Source: Epiperipatus broadwayi (lineage: Eukaryota > Onychophora > Udeonychophora > Euonychophora > Peripatidae). Taken from it: a stretch of 64,000 nt of DNA. The notes beneath the pieces are model-generated. The model had not been told where the DNA came from. It made no database searches and saw only the letters and a list, made by a program, of their open reading frames with translations. The stretch is from NCBI GenBank assembly GCA_028023455.1, contig JAQFVV010006310.1, forward strand, positions 3,596,001 through 3,660,000, written 5' to 3'. The position numbers and the translations under genes were made by a program. Below, one piece after another: positions 49,301 through 53,289 of the stretch (its first letter is position 1; the number at the start of each line of letters is the position of its first letter).

Positions 49301-51071
49301 TCAAAATACACAGCTAAATATGGCAAAACAATATCTCTTTTAATAGAATTTATGTTTGGATGGTACTATTAGATCAAATAGTTTCCAGTTATCCACAAAC
49401 TTTCCCATTCAAAAACTGGATGCAAATTTCCTTTCTTCATTAAAATATTACAATAAATATACACATATTATATATATTAAATAATGATGATAAAATGTCA
49501 TGTATCAGTCTTCCAAGTTAAGAAATTCTTATGATCAGCAATAAAAAAAATTATGTTTAAAAAATTTGATAAGTTTCTCTCCACAAAAATTGGTCACTAA
49601 AATTGCCATGAAATCTTATTCATTTACGTCAAGGTTATAATAATTTGAAGCACTGTTGTGACTCAAATAATAATGAGGTTGTGTGTGAAATAGCCTTATT
49701 CAGATTTTTTTAAATATCCTCTTAATTAACACACAAGTGTATATATATTATAATGAAGATTTTTACAACTAAAGGTTGAAATTAAAAATTTTTTTTTAGT
49801 AAATAATGTGTATTAATCTTCCAGGTAAGATAATTCTGTCACCAGCAATAAAAGAATCCCATCTAAAGTCTTTAAAAATCTCTATTCAAAAATGCAGAAA
49901 CCCTCTCTCAGAAGTAGACTTCAACATTTCAATGACATCTCATGCATCTTTATCAAGGCTATGATGTTCTACAGCATTGTTGTATTTTATATATTATGGA
50001 GGCTAGATAAGAATTAGTCTTTTCATTAGTTATTTTATCAGGTCACAATAATCGTTCAGAACACCACATAACCTTGATAACAATGAATGAGATAGCATTA
50101 AAACATTGGAAGCCTATTCTGTGGAAAGAATTTCTGAATCTAACAATAGGATCTTTCCAAAAACTTTAAACAAGATTCTTTTACAGACATGGAGGACTGA
50201 TGTATGGTATGTCCCAAAATTTTCTTTAATTTCATCTTTTAATCATAAAAACTTCATTATAATATATAAACATGTGTGTGTGAATTAATAGAATGTTTAA
50301 AAAAATCTGAAATACTGAAAAATGAATTTAATAAACATTCAATTTATTCACTAAGAACGTTCTCATTGATTATTTAATTTAAAGAAATGGGGTTATTTAA
50401 TTGATGTAAATGATGAGAAAGCTTGATCATTCTCAGAATTTGGTCTTATGATTGTAGTGCTTACAATTATTTGGAAAATGAACAATTATAAAATTTCAAA
50501 AATCAAAGAGACAAATTTCTTTAAATCAAAATAAATATTGATAATGAAAAATATATACATATCGTATATATCTATTTAAAATTCAAAATTATTTAAAATT
50601 TGTAATCAAACCATGAATATAATTTTACATTTACAAAAAAAAAAAAAGAAAGAAGCACACATATACACTCACACATTTATATTCACAAATACAAAAGACT
50701 CTTACAATGTCATGGTTATAGACGGAATTAAACTTCATGTAGCCAGCTCATATATAAATTAGTTAACTACTCATTAATTGATTTAGCAAAAAGTATCTAA
50801 CTATTTTTAATAGTCAGTAAAACAAAGACAAAAAAATGAAAACCATAAATCCTCATCACCCAATAATTGGCTTACTTGATGAGCAATGCTGACTCCTATT
50901 TAGATGGATATTGGAAAAGTATTTACCCTGATATTTTTCTATTTAGATTAATTTATCTTTTATTTACACATTCTCACACATATATCTGTATAACCCATAC
51001 ATGCAAACCCACATAAAACTGAGTATACTTAAATGCAATAAATTTAACTTACTTTTCTTTTTCTTCTTATC
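1175..51071 (-). CDS. SPOUT1: SPOUT1-like RNA methyltransferase gene, eight internal exons (partial at both ends)
   Basis: A minus-strand gene assembled from eight exons: 51071-51053, 44382-44302, 36422-36334, 32799-32738, 22445-22327, 17187-17063, 10403-10334 and 1376-1175. Every intron has GT/AG borders, and all seven joins preserve one open frame, giving about 255 residues. The order and wording follow the vertebrate SPOUT1/C9orf114/CENP-32 family as I remember it (about 376 residues in human), for example IFCVDEIVVF, YLECPQYLRK, FREGIV, YTVR and YDLIIGTSDKG. The family is a SPOUT (trefoil-knot) methyltransferase linked to large-subunit rRNA methylation and to spindle-pole/kinetochore function. 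The N-terminal exon(s) and the C-terminal end of the SPOUT fold are missing; the latter must lie beyond the left edge. Introns are 3.5-10.3 kb and filled with transposon relics. No frameshift or internal stop was seen, so it looks functional. Confidence 0.93.
2280..3884 (-). pseudogene. RTE-like LINE reverse transcriptase relic, copy 1 (3' part)
   Basis: Read on the minus strand, this holds a broken LINE ORF2. Visible pieces in order are a linker with KISTETREFMKKSRNMKIYK (3579-3794), QAGFKTAFSTVDHI near 2950-3010, the RT block FGFVDYEKAFDSI (about 2868-2898), and FADD, the catalytic box, at 2592-2603 followed by a stop. GHIATTDGNIMDEN-like tail sequence lies near 2380-2420. Several frameshifts and stops mean it cannot make an active enzyme. 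The wording is that of RTE-type LINEs. It belongs to the same family as the relics at 27.1-29.6 and 53.3-56.2 kb, and its 5' portion continues across the mariner-like insertion at 5784-5888. Confidence 0.85.
4495..5050. repeat. Tandem array A inside the mariner-like element
   Basis: About four diverged units of roughly 115-150 bp, each marked by ACAAAAACAACCCAC(T) followed by TTCTGATTAATTACTGTC, a homopolymer A tract, an AATYGGGTAT-type box and CAATGACGGT-like text. Units start near 4500, 4627, 4777 and 4893. Poly-A, poly-T and a short poly-C run vary in length between units. Confidence 0.75.
5110..5600. repeat. Tandem array B inside the mariner-like element (~170-180 bp unit)
   Basis: Three units keyed by CCGTAACTTTAAAAAGACAC at 5128, 5297 and 5475. 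Each unit is itself a doublet: a second CCGTAACTTTAAAGACAC box follows about 55-60 bp later (near 5186, 5355 and 5528), followed by AAACTCAAAAACAA, AAGATTAATA and TCTTGCTTTTGAAT. Long poly-A tracts separate the half-units. Confidence 0.8.
5784..5888 (-). pseudogene. RTE-like LINE copy 1, 5' part beyond the mariner insertion
   Basis: Minus-strand reading gives IELDYILTNRSDHRLVRYAN and AKLERQKLLRKTI. This is the end of an APE-type endonuclease domain (the SDHRLV motif supplies its catalytic Asp-His pair) and the start of the linker. It is directly continuous with the LINE remnant left of the mariner-like element. Upstream it stops at the foldback element at 5889. Confidence 0.8.
5889..6410. mobile_element. 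Foldback element, copy a
   Basis: Two inverted arms of ~150 bp (about 5889-6040 and 6258-6410) share GGCAAAACTCTCYATAC, CCAGAGTAATCAATGGATGC, CAGAAGGCTTGTGCATAA, CTAGTGCCTACTCATCC and CAGACTAGTTTCTGGCTTGTG. The centre (6041-6257) is partly palindromic too, with CAGTACCCATA and TTTGTAGTTAAGTAGAGATA blocks also found in copies c and d. The arms run on into TTCTATTAAAAC at both sides. There is no coding capacity. The same family occurs at 43.9, 51.5, 54.1 and 60.0 kb. Confidence 0.85.
6540..7010 (+). pseudogene. Penelope-like element fragment (RT thumb to GIY-YIG linker)
   Basis: The longest open piece (6770-7006) reads HISKNMKTICSNEFNISFRI, SPNLNQMLNNTKDKLSSKQA and LQIVYKIKCNE. This matches the pattern before the GIY-YIG nuclease of Penelope-like elements: a basic segment about contacting ISKRI, a xxPxxxLxxxLxxxKD box, then VYKIxC. 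The upstream frame has FEEDKKENIENYIKELIN in broken form. No intact reverse transcriptase is present. The CxxCxxxYIGET part expected after VYKIKC is degraded. Confidence 0.6.
7011..8560. other. AT-rich intron sequence without recognisable features
   Basis: Simple AT-rich sequence with scattered short runs. I see no coding pattern, inverted repeat or tandem array. Confidence 0.4.
8570..8940 (-). pseudogene. GIY-YIG nuclease C-terminal fragment, inverted copy
   Basis: Minus-strand translation from 8940 gives HANAIKYHSSSSVLEFHIFN, SDYPIDFAKTKTLFGYNSHY and QRIFKEAIEI, then a stop. The HxxDFxxTKxL ... KRxxxEAIEI layout is that of the second half of GIY-YIG domains in Penelope-like elements. It is an inverted counterpart of the plus-strand copy at 9539-9702 (roughly three quarters identical by eye). 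Sequence to 8570 stays open but is not recognisable. Confidence 0.6.
9539..9782 (+). pseudogene. GIY-YIG nuclease C-terminal fragment, direct copy
   Basis: Within the open frame 9504-9782 the residues HANAVKYHSASPALILHVFS, TDHPIDFSKTKVLFRYNNQH and QRIFKEIIKILKRPN repeat the pattern of the inverted copy at 8570-8940. The upstream GIY and YIG strands are absent, so it is a 5'-truncated relic. The ORF's ATG is incidental. Confidence 0.6.
10156..10325. repeat. Perfect 85-bp tandem duplication next to a SPOUT1 splice donor
   Basis: Two head-to-tail copies of an 85-bp unit starting ATGTAGAATGAAAGAAAAAT, at 10156-10240 and 10241-10325, identical as far as I can read except for one or two bases at the end. 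The lack of divergence implies a recent event or an assembly artefact. It ends about 8 bp from the donor of the SPOUT1 exon at 10334-10403. Confidence 0.9.
10334..10403 (-). CDS. SPOUT1: SPOUT1 exon, GIRVTV strand
   Basis: A 70-base exon with a long T tract and TGCAG acceptor and donor AACAAG/GTAATA. It encodes NVVVDKVLLQGIRVTVELDL then EKQ, and leaves G that joins AC of the next exon to give Asp. It corresponds to the human stretch around EPGLRVTVRLNQQQ. A perfect 85-bp tandem duplication (10156-10325) begins only about 8 bp beyond the donor, within the intron. Confidence 0.92.
11695..12270. repeat. Diverged relative of the foldback family
   Basis: Sequence such as CATATCTTCAGACTAGTTGC followed by TAGCTTTCATCAGTG (about 11800-11845), and inverted counterparts AACTAGAAACTCATCTGGAA (11874-11894) and GATGAAAGCCATAAACTAGA (12180-12200), follows the arm text of the foldback copies (CCCCAGACTAGTTTCTGGCT...GTCAGTGAGG) at perhaps 60-65% identity. 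It appears to be an older subfamily. Confidence 0.5.
12660..12790 (+). repeat. SINE-like repeat
   Basis: A ~130-bp member of a family marked by GCAG-AGTAGAGTGG, TCATRAATCRCAATT, CTTCTTATAAACTCCC and CAATAAATCATTCARTTATT. The opening resembles a tRNA A box; a B box is not clear. Other copies in this window are at 15.45, 19.16, 29.86, 29.99, 30.53, 30.94, 45.28 and 47.0 kb. Confidence 0.6.
12800..14260. other. AT-rich intron sequence without recognisable features
   Basis: AT-rich, with a pyrimidine-rich patch at 13550-13700. I see no coding signal and no paired repeats. Confidence 0.4.
14336..14428. repeat. Internal hairpin of the TIR element
   Basis: GTCGAACTCCGATAATGTGC and onward (14336-14364) is the reverse complement, with two mismatches, of the stretch ending CATTATTGGAATTCGAC (14399-14428). 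The stem is ~29 bp with a ~35-nt AT-rich loop. Confidence 0.85.
15123..15174 (+). pseudogene. tRNA-Lys(CTT)-like fragment
   Basis: The segment from AGTCCGTAGAGC through the anticodon arm (stem TGAGA/TCTCA, loop CTCTTAA, anticodon CTT at 15143-15145) to the T arm GGGTTCGAGCCCC matches eukaryotic tRNA-Lys(CTT) closely. Both acceptor strands and the first part of the D arm are missing, so it cannot be a working tRNA. The B box GGTTCGAGCC is intact. Confidence 0.85.
15440..15575 (+). repeat. SINE-like repeat
   Basis: The same family as at 12660: GCAGAAGTACAATG, CAAAGTCCATGAATCGCAAT, ATCACTTCCAGTGCTTGAAC and CAATAAATCATTCAATTATT are all present. It is one of the better-preserved copies. Confidence 0.65.
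15962..16048 (-). repeat. tRNA-like A and B boxes in the Penelope tail (left arm)
   Basis: On the minus strand GGCAGGATGGCTCAGTTGGT and onward carries a textbook A box (TGGCTCAGTTGG), and GGGTTTGAATCC about 55 bp later is a good B box. The stretch between them is longer and unlike a tRNA anticodon arm. The right arm has the same region at 16676-16760, with the B box weakened to AGGTTTGAATCC. It probably derives from a tRNA-related SINE or a promoter-like tail. Confidence 0.6.
16235..16675 (+). pseudogene. GIY-YIG endonuclease domain of a Penelope-like element, broken
   Basis: Frame pieces read CIYEIPCECGKTYIGKTSLS (16307 on), with the GIY-like CIY and the exact YIG triplet at 16343-16351. 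After stops and shifts come VADHIC, NEHREKYKNIG, EEKVQRRKFKEVAH and NNPIRQANVTIYN. Together these give the order expected for Penelope-type nuclease: the two strands, the Cys pair, the helix with Arg/Lys, then His and Glu. In-frame stops rule out activity. The tail PLINFALRK-like text is also coded, on the minus strand, by the left arm (16010-16195), where it is better preserved. Confidence 0.75.
17063..17187 (-). CDS. SPOUT1: SPOUT1 exon, NPLxSPxH and FREGIV motifs
   Basis: A 125-base exon with acceptor TTTATAG and donor GAAAAG/GTAAAA. It begins with two bases completing Gly, then encodes 41 codons containing INPLRSPSHLL, SKFREGIVLE and INVGIEK, and ends in phase 0. Human SPOUT1 has LNPLDSPHHM, SEFREGIV and VNxGxKK in the same order. 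The segment between FREGIV and INVG is one or two residues different in length from my memory of the human protein, which is ordinary variation. Confidence 0.95.
17188..18050. other. AT-rich intron sequence with a short CA run
   Basis: Apart from a (CA)n run near 17478-17490 I see nothing structured. Confidence 0.4.
18050..18420. repeat. Unclassified patch of higher GC, probably a repeat
   Basis: The base composition changes abruptly to near-balanced (for example AGAGAGTGCAAGTCCAGCTA, GGGAGCTTACTGCAGGTCAA). There is no open frame, terminal repeat or second copy in the window. A decayed transposon is the simplest guess. Confidence 0.3.
19160..19275 (-). repeat. SINE-like repeat, reverse copy
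   Basis: The reverse complement of the SINE-like family: AATGGTTGACTGCTCAGAAA, TCATGGATCTTGAGTTCC and CTACTACTGCACTAAT. Diverged. Confidence 0.5.
20530..21370 (-). pseudogene. CR1/Jockey-like LINE reverse transcriptase relic
   Basis: Minus-strand fragments in order are EGRKFIYIDDIAFTSQKR near 21190-21250 (the YxDD box, here YIDD), NVKKLEMFFNNWGLI (about 21125-21170), LGVTL near 20990, LAGATWGCDAS near 20890-20920, EYYAPVW near 20830, and VDTELNITMRNITVVYAMIS in the open piece 20610-20792. This is the RT palm-to-thumb and C-terminal order of CR1/Jockey-type LINEs (LTGTTWG, EYCAPVW and VDTxLNxTMR blocks). Frameshifts and stops are frequent, so it is dead. Confidence 0.7.
22327..22445 (-). CDS. 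SPOUT1: SPOUT1 exon, YLECPQYLRK segment
   Basis: A 119-base exon with acceptor ATTAAG and donor TTTGCTG/GTAACA. It opens with one base completing Arg, then encodes QNNHSDESHEMMCSLLEYLE and CPQYLRKYLYPFHRFFKFA, and leaves G to complete Gly. LEYLECPQYLRK and the following aromatic stretch ending FAG are family hallmarks (human has LQYLECPQYLRKAFFPKH...LQFAG). The variable acidic stretch ahead of it is shorter than in human. The acceptor has a T-rich upstream tract. Confidence 0.95.
23590..24980 (+). pseudogene. hAT (GTF2IRD2/ZBED-type) transposase relic
   Basis: Plus-strand pieces in order are an 81-residue open segment (23605-23850), GLPLHKILAVITDCTPAKI (from about 23890), IKIINSIRANPLSHQT near 24040-24090, NIHWLIDLAFLMDVFQKLNN (about 24247-24305), and EEEILELQDDIMLKSYITKK near 24645-24705. 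These correspond to the (L)ITTDGAPAM, WxxDLAFLxDI and LxxELIDLQxDxxLK blocks of the hAT-derived transposases found in GTF2IRD2-like proteins. The GAP of the catalytic-site motif reads CTP. Many stops and shifts are present. It is a decayed transposon and not a host gene. Confidence 0.7.
24990..27150. other. AT-rich sequence; a weak repeated block near 25.6-25.9 kb
   Basis: Two stretches (about 25655-25740 and 25935-26000) share AATTCAGATYAYCC-CTCRCTCACT and a following TGCA/GAGC-rich segment. This suggests a pair of old direct repeats. Nothing else is recognisable. Confidence 0.3.
27150..29580 (+). pseudogene. RTE-like LINE relic, copy 2
   Basis: Same family as copy 1, in plus orientation. 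Endonuclease-end and linker text lies at 27420-27720 (a counterpart of AKLERQK and TREFMKKSRN). The open piece 28082-28372 contains IKSTKKEKTPGNSGVIINIL, the conserved block before the RT (KAPGxDGI in active elements). The RT text LPLCFEFRNYEKAFDCISIS is near 28640-28700, and FEDDVVVFAN, a damaged FADD box with the Ala lost, near 28890-28925. GHINNSDENIMNEI-like tail text lies at 29090-29130. It is disrupted throughout. Confidence 0.8.
29862..29970 (-). repeat. SINE-like repeat, reverse copy
   Basis: AATGATTTATTGCTCGGGAG, GTTTGAGTACAGGAAG and ATCAACTCTACCACTG mark a reverse copy of the family. Confidence 0.65.
29990..30105 (-). repeat. SINE-like repeat, second reverse copy in tandem
   Basis: It directly follows the previous copy in the same orientation: TTATTGTTCAGAAATTCAAG, GTGCTGGAAATGATAG, AATCCATGAATCTGAATTCC and CTACTCTACCACTGAA. 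Confidence 0.65.
30520..30645 (+). repeat. SINE-like repeat
   Basis: Direct copy: TTGCAGTAACAGAGGAGTGG, ATCATAGCTCCATTATGTGA and GAACTTCTTATGAACTCCCG. Confidence 0.6.
30940..31080 (+). repeat. SINE-like repeat with tRNA-like head
   Basis: GTGTGTGGCTTAGAGCAGTA resembles a tRNA 5' end and A box. It is followed by AAAGTCTATGGATTGCAATT, the position of a degraded B box, and AACAAATCATTCAATGA at the end. It gives the clearest view of the family's head. Confidence 0.55.
31480..31690 (+). other. Unrecognised open segment
   Basis: A 60-codon open frame (31501-31683) reading for example CNTGDCIDSEIDTDLKIPKQ. I do not recognise it. The local composition is less AT-skewed than its neighbours, so it may be a fragment of a transposon ORF. 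There are no splice sites of note. Confidence 0.25.
32087..32566. mobile_element. hAT MITE with perfect 8-bp target duplication
   Basis: The left end CAGGGGTGGGCAATTGTTTT and the right end, reverse complemented, CAGGGGTGGGCAAATAGTAG, followed by GGCTCAGGGGCCGCAT-like text in both, are classic hAT terminal repeats. TATTAGAG occurs on both sides (32079-32086 and 32567-32574). It is 480 bp long with no transposase. The GC content is much higher than in the surroundings. It lies in the SPOUT1 intron, about 170 bp from the exon at 32738-32799. Confidence 0.95.
32738..32799 (-). CDS. SPOUT1: SPOUT1 exon, IFCVDEIVVF strand
   Basis: A 62-base exon with acceptor TTTTTTCAG and donor GCCAG/GTGACT. It encodes IARTATIFCVDEIVVFIDSA plus two bases (AG) that join G of the next exon to make Arg. 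The block matches the family's strongly conserved IARACAIFCVDEIVVF segment almost residue for residue. The residues after VVF diverge, as expected for the variable insertion that follows in this family. A hAT MITE (32087-32566) lies about 170 bp downstream in the adjoining intron. Confidence 0.95.
32800..34620. other. AT-rich intron sequence
   Basis: A short (AAT)n run at 33841-33860 and a (TA)n run near 33660 are the only notable items. Confidence 0.4.
34630..35580 (+). pseudogene. CR1/Jockey-like LINE reverse transcriptase relic
   Basis: Plus-strand text FKKAFDVTEHKQLIHN and ENCGIRDKLFNLFKKYY (34650-34750) follows the DxxKAFDTVDHxxLLxKLExxGIRG block of CR1/Jockey-type RTs. QYIDDIVIMSVNNN (34829-34870) is the catalytic YxDD box. 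LGMIIDEKISWKHHSN-like text near 35095-35135 matches the VKYLGVxIDxxLxWxxHI block. Deletions and stops leave no functional frame. It is a different family from the RTE-like copies. Confidence 0.75.
36334..36422 (-). CDS. SPOUT1: SPOUT1 exon, start of the SPOUT domain
   Basis: An 89-base exon with a T-rich tract plus TTCAG acceptor and a GGACAG/GTATAT donor. It encodes RYYTVSIAVPSS then VVETAQTLELKTYLIGQ. This follows the human pattern of a YTLSVALPGS-like strand and an AQSPELRTYLAGQ-like helix, which begins the SPOUT fold. It ends in phase 0 and joins directly to IARTATIFCVDEIVVF in the next exon. Confidence 0.93.
36423..39330. other. AT-rich intron sequence with pyrimidine-rich stretches
   Basis: 37.2-38.2 kb and 38.95-39.3 kb are T/C-rich on the plus strand and could be badly decayed minus-strand LINE. 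No RT motif can be read. GTGATCATGTGATGTTTATTGG at 38.70 kb resembles the outer segment of the foldback composite. Confidence 0.35.
39340..41100. other. AT-rich intron sequence; possible hAT end fragment
   Basis: CAGGGATGGCCAACATTTTA at 39930 resembles a hAT terminal repeat, but no partner end was found. GGTAGAACTGGGTTCGAATA near 39573-39592 contains a B-box-like string without a tRNA around it. Confidence 0.3.
42455..42870. mobile_element. Second Penelope-tail foldback, diverged
   Basis: The left half (42460-42615, reversed) carries TTTTCAAGAGGTATTATTCT, GTGGCAGTATAAGCATGGGA and CAACTAGACCATTTTGTC. The right half (42675-42860, direct) carries TTCAGTATTCATAACTC, ATATTGTCACTGGTCAGGCA and GTGTTATTACTAATA. 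Both correspond to the tail of the Penelope palindrome at 15.7-17.0 kb. There is no nuclease sequence between the arms. Confidence 0.65.
43430..43860. repeat. Unclassified repeat-like patch of higher GC
   Basis: The composition and word content differ from the flanks (for example ATATGGCTGCCCAATGAAGC, GGAAGCTGGCTATAAGCTGA, CAACCATAATGGGCGGTGAA). There is no ORF and no clear terminal repeat. It directly precedes a broken foldback arm. Confidence 0.3.
43885..43932 (+). repeat. Truncated foldback-family arm
   Basis: AAACAAAGGCAAAACTCTCC followed by ATACAGTAGTGCCACCCTG is the exact start of the foldback arm. It ends abruptly at GTCTTCAAAG. Confidence 0.8.
44302..44382 (-). CDS. SPOUT1: SPOUT1 exon, linker before the catalytic domain
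   Basis: An 81-base exon with acceptor ATTTTAG and donor AAAAAAG/GTGAAA. It opens with two bases that finish an Arg codon, encodes 26 codons rich in Lys, Glu and Gln (RKLLLSEDKNNEDWITEEQS, then KQLIKK), and leaves one G that joins AT of the next exon to give Asp. The charged composition matches the poorly conserved segment before the beta-strand that begins the SPOUT domain in SPOUT1. The identification rests on phase and position more than on sequence conservation. Confidence 0.8.
44390..45270. other. AT-rich intron sequence without recognisable features
   Basis: Nothing beyond simple AT-rich sequence. Confidence 0.4.
45275..45380 (-). repeat. SINE-like repeat, reverse copy
   Basis: AACTGCTTTATAGCTCAAGA, TTTCAAGCACTGGAAATGAT and AGTGCAATAGTAAAGTGG. 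Diverged. Confidence 0.5.
46760..47440 (+). pseudogene. Possible LINE endonuclease start, badly decayed
   Basis: From 46765 MKLFSWNVALCRTEI resembles the opening of APE-type LINE endonucleases (KxxSWNVxGLR). Further on, LREKISRFKKWNDNMIKNEA (about 47160-47225) is open. There are many stops, and a reverse SINE-like repeat lies in between (47000-47095). The family is not determined. Confidence 0.4.
47000..47095 (-). repeat. SINE-like repeat, reverse copy
   Basis: TTGAGAATTCATAAAAAGTT, CCAACTGAAAATGATA and ATTATTTTATCACTG correspond to the family in reverse. Weak. Confidence 0.4.
47643..47885. repeat. Hairpin element with a 12-G run in its loop
   Basis: Arms 47643-47720 and 47808-47885 are inverted copies (TCTTCAATCACAACTGAGAT and onward against ATCTTCAACTGTGATTGAAG and onward; both reach TTCAACTTGAAATAAA-type text). 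The loop contains G x12 at 47726-47737. It is MITE-like, with no target duplication identified. Confidence 0.75.
48588..48717. repeat. Short hairpin element
   Basis: TCTATTCTAGAGTCATCTAT and onward (48588-48632) pairs with the stretch ending GTAGATGATTAGAATAG (48672-48717), with CTTGAGTAA in each arm. The loop is ~40 bp. Confidence 0.7.
48720..51050. other. AT-rich intron sequence
   Basis: No coding pattern. 49.5-49.9 kb contains two similar blocks (ATGTRTYARTCTTCCA-GTTAAG near 49500 and 49808), a possible old direct repeat. Confidence 0.35.
51053..51071 (-). CDS. SPOUT1: SPOUT1 19-nt microexon (lysine-rich N-terminal region)
   Basis: On the minus strand a TTTTAG acceptor is followed by 19 bases reading DKKKKK plus one base, then the strong donor GTAAGTTA. 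The leftover A joins the GG at the start of the next exon to make an Arg codon, so the phase fits. SPOUT1 proteins have a basic, lysine-rich, coiled N-terminus here, so the composition is expected. The short length makes this the least certain of the exons; the support is the pair of good splice sites and the matching phase. It starts in phase 0, so the upstream exon should end on a whole codon. I did not find that exon. Confidence 0.7.
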
Positions 51072-51195
51072 CTAAAATATATTTATAAAAAAAAATATAT
51101 TAAAAATTTGATATTTAATATATATATGTAAAAGAAATTTTAATGAGCATGTAAATAATTTTACAGCTTATTAAATATGTAATGTTAAGAATGTC

Positions 51196-51436
51196 GTGGA
51201 ACAAACAAATCCAAATGCATTACTAAGATAATTCACAAAATAGATTCCCAAAGAATCATTTAAATGAATTTGTAAATAACACCCATCTTTTTATTATATC
51301 AATACCAATCTGACAAAACAGACTGGCATTAATATAAAAAAAAAGATGGGTGTTATATAAGTTCCTTTAAATGATTTTTTGGGAATCTAGTCTGTCAAAT
51401 ATCTTAATAATAGATTCATACGTTTGTTCTGTAAAT
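51196..51436. repeat. Hairpin MITE upstream of the SPOUT1 microexon
   Basis: Arms of ~100 bp (51196-51295 and 51335-51436). AACAAACAAATCCAAATGCA, TAGATTCCCAAAGAATCATT and AACACCCATCTTTTT in the left arm are mirrored in the right arm. The loop is ~40 bp. It sits about 125 bp from the 19-nt exon, on its 5' (intron) side. Confidence 0.85.
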
Positions 51437-51541
51437 AGTTTTATATATATATAAAAAAAAATAATTTCCAAGAGCTGTTATTATCTCCTAGCGTAATCAA
51501 ATTTTATTAAATTATTTAATTAATTTACTATCTTATAATAT

Positions 51542-51884
51542 AAACAAAGGCAAAACTCTTCATACAGTAGTAATCAATGGATGCCAGAAGGCTTGTGCAT
51601 AAAATCCCTATCTAGTGCCTACTCATCCAATATCCCCAGACTAGTTTCTGGCTTGTGGCCCATCATCAGTGAGGAGCCTTGGATCTGAGAGCACCTAGAT
51701 CTTAGGATCTAATGCAACCCTCCAGCAGCCACCTTTTAACTCTACTTTACTACAAAACTATGTCTGGGGATATTGGATGAGTAGGCACTAGATAGGGATT
51801 TTATGCACAAGCCTTCTGGCATCCATTGATTACTCTGTTTGGCACAGGGTGGCACTACTGTATGGAGAGTTTTGCCTTTGTTTA
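51542..51884. mobile_element. Foldback element, copy b (short form)
   Basis: AAACAAAGGCAAAACTCTTC at the left and the mirrored GAGTTTTGCCTTTGTTTA at the right bound ~150-bp arms with the family text. The centre holds only CTCCAGCAGCCACCTTTTAA and ACTACAAAACTATG. It is the most compact copy. Confidence 0.85.
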
Positions 51885-53289
51885 CAACAATTGTGATAGT
51901 ATGAGATGATGATCATGTGATATCTTATAATATGTTGTCGTACAATTCTCTTTAGCAGATAAAAATGAAATCAACGGAGACAGTTGGATAAAGACATGAT
52001 GAGAAATAAATAATTACTTTAATAAAAGAGTTAGAAGACAAAGTTGGCTTTTATATATATGTAAGCAAAATCAATATACATCCAAATGCAGGTCTCAAAC
52101 AATCACATTCAATTTTTTTCTATCTACCTACTTTTCATCCATTAAACCATGTCTAATATTTCCTTTACAATTTCTCTACTTCCAAGAAAACATTTAATTC
52201 TTTTTCATTTCTTAATTTTCTCATTAAATATTCTATTTTTTATTATTCAATAGTACACCACAATAATAGTTCCTGCTTAATGAGTTTTGGCTGCATTAGT
52301 GCTGTTTTAAAATTATACACAATTGTAGGTCCAAAAATTATGCCACAATTTTTTTTCTTGGAATACCATTCTATTTACAATATTCATATTAAGTATCTCT
52401 GATGATTTTACAAATTTTATAAAAATCTATATTGGTCATTATGTAAGAAATATTTTTATGTTAACTAATATCTGATATATATATAAATTATATTATAAAA
52501 TAAATAATGATGTTTACATTTAAAAAAAGCTTAAATATTTTCCACTATTCTGAACCTTTATGATGTAATAAATATTATGACTATCAAGACTATTACTTTT
52601 ACAGCCTGTATATTAAAAATATATTATATATAGAAAAAGAGAGATGCAGTTAAATTAATGATAATATTATGTTTAATTTATAAAAAAATATCCAAATTTA
52701 TTAATCTTTAACTGGATTTAAAGTTTTATCTGGGATAGGAAAGATAAAGTGAATGGTATCAGAGATGTGTAATGGACAAAGTTTGATACTTTTAGATCAA
52801 CATGTAGTATATATATGTAAATGCAAAAAAAAAAAAAAAAATTGTGTTTCTTCTTAGGGATTTTAAGACAATCATGCAAAACAAACATGTAGTCCATGTT
52901 TTTATTGTTGTGTTCATTATTATTGTGTCATTGTCTATATGACATCAAACATGGATAGTTGCTTACTAATATATCTTTGAATTTAAAGCCAAAAAAATTC
53001 AATGGTAATCTTTCTGATGCCAAGTAATTTTTAATTGAGTTATTGATTGAATTTTCTTGAAAGCAGGATTGTCTTTATATTCAGTCTTGACAGACAAAAA
53101 TAAATTACATTTCTCATTTTCAAGAAGCTGTAAATATTCAAGCAAGCAGTGATTAGTGATCTAAGACAGATAGTGTTACCATTTCTCTGATTGGTTACAG
53201 ACCTAGGACACTATTTGATGCTTTTTATTTAGCTATCCCCAATTGTAAATCACTTTCAAGTGAAGGAAGATTATATCAATTAGAAGAAA

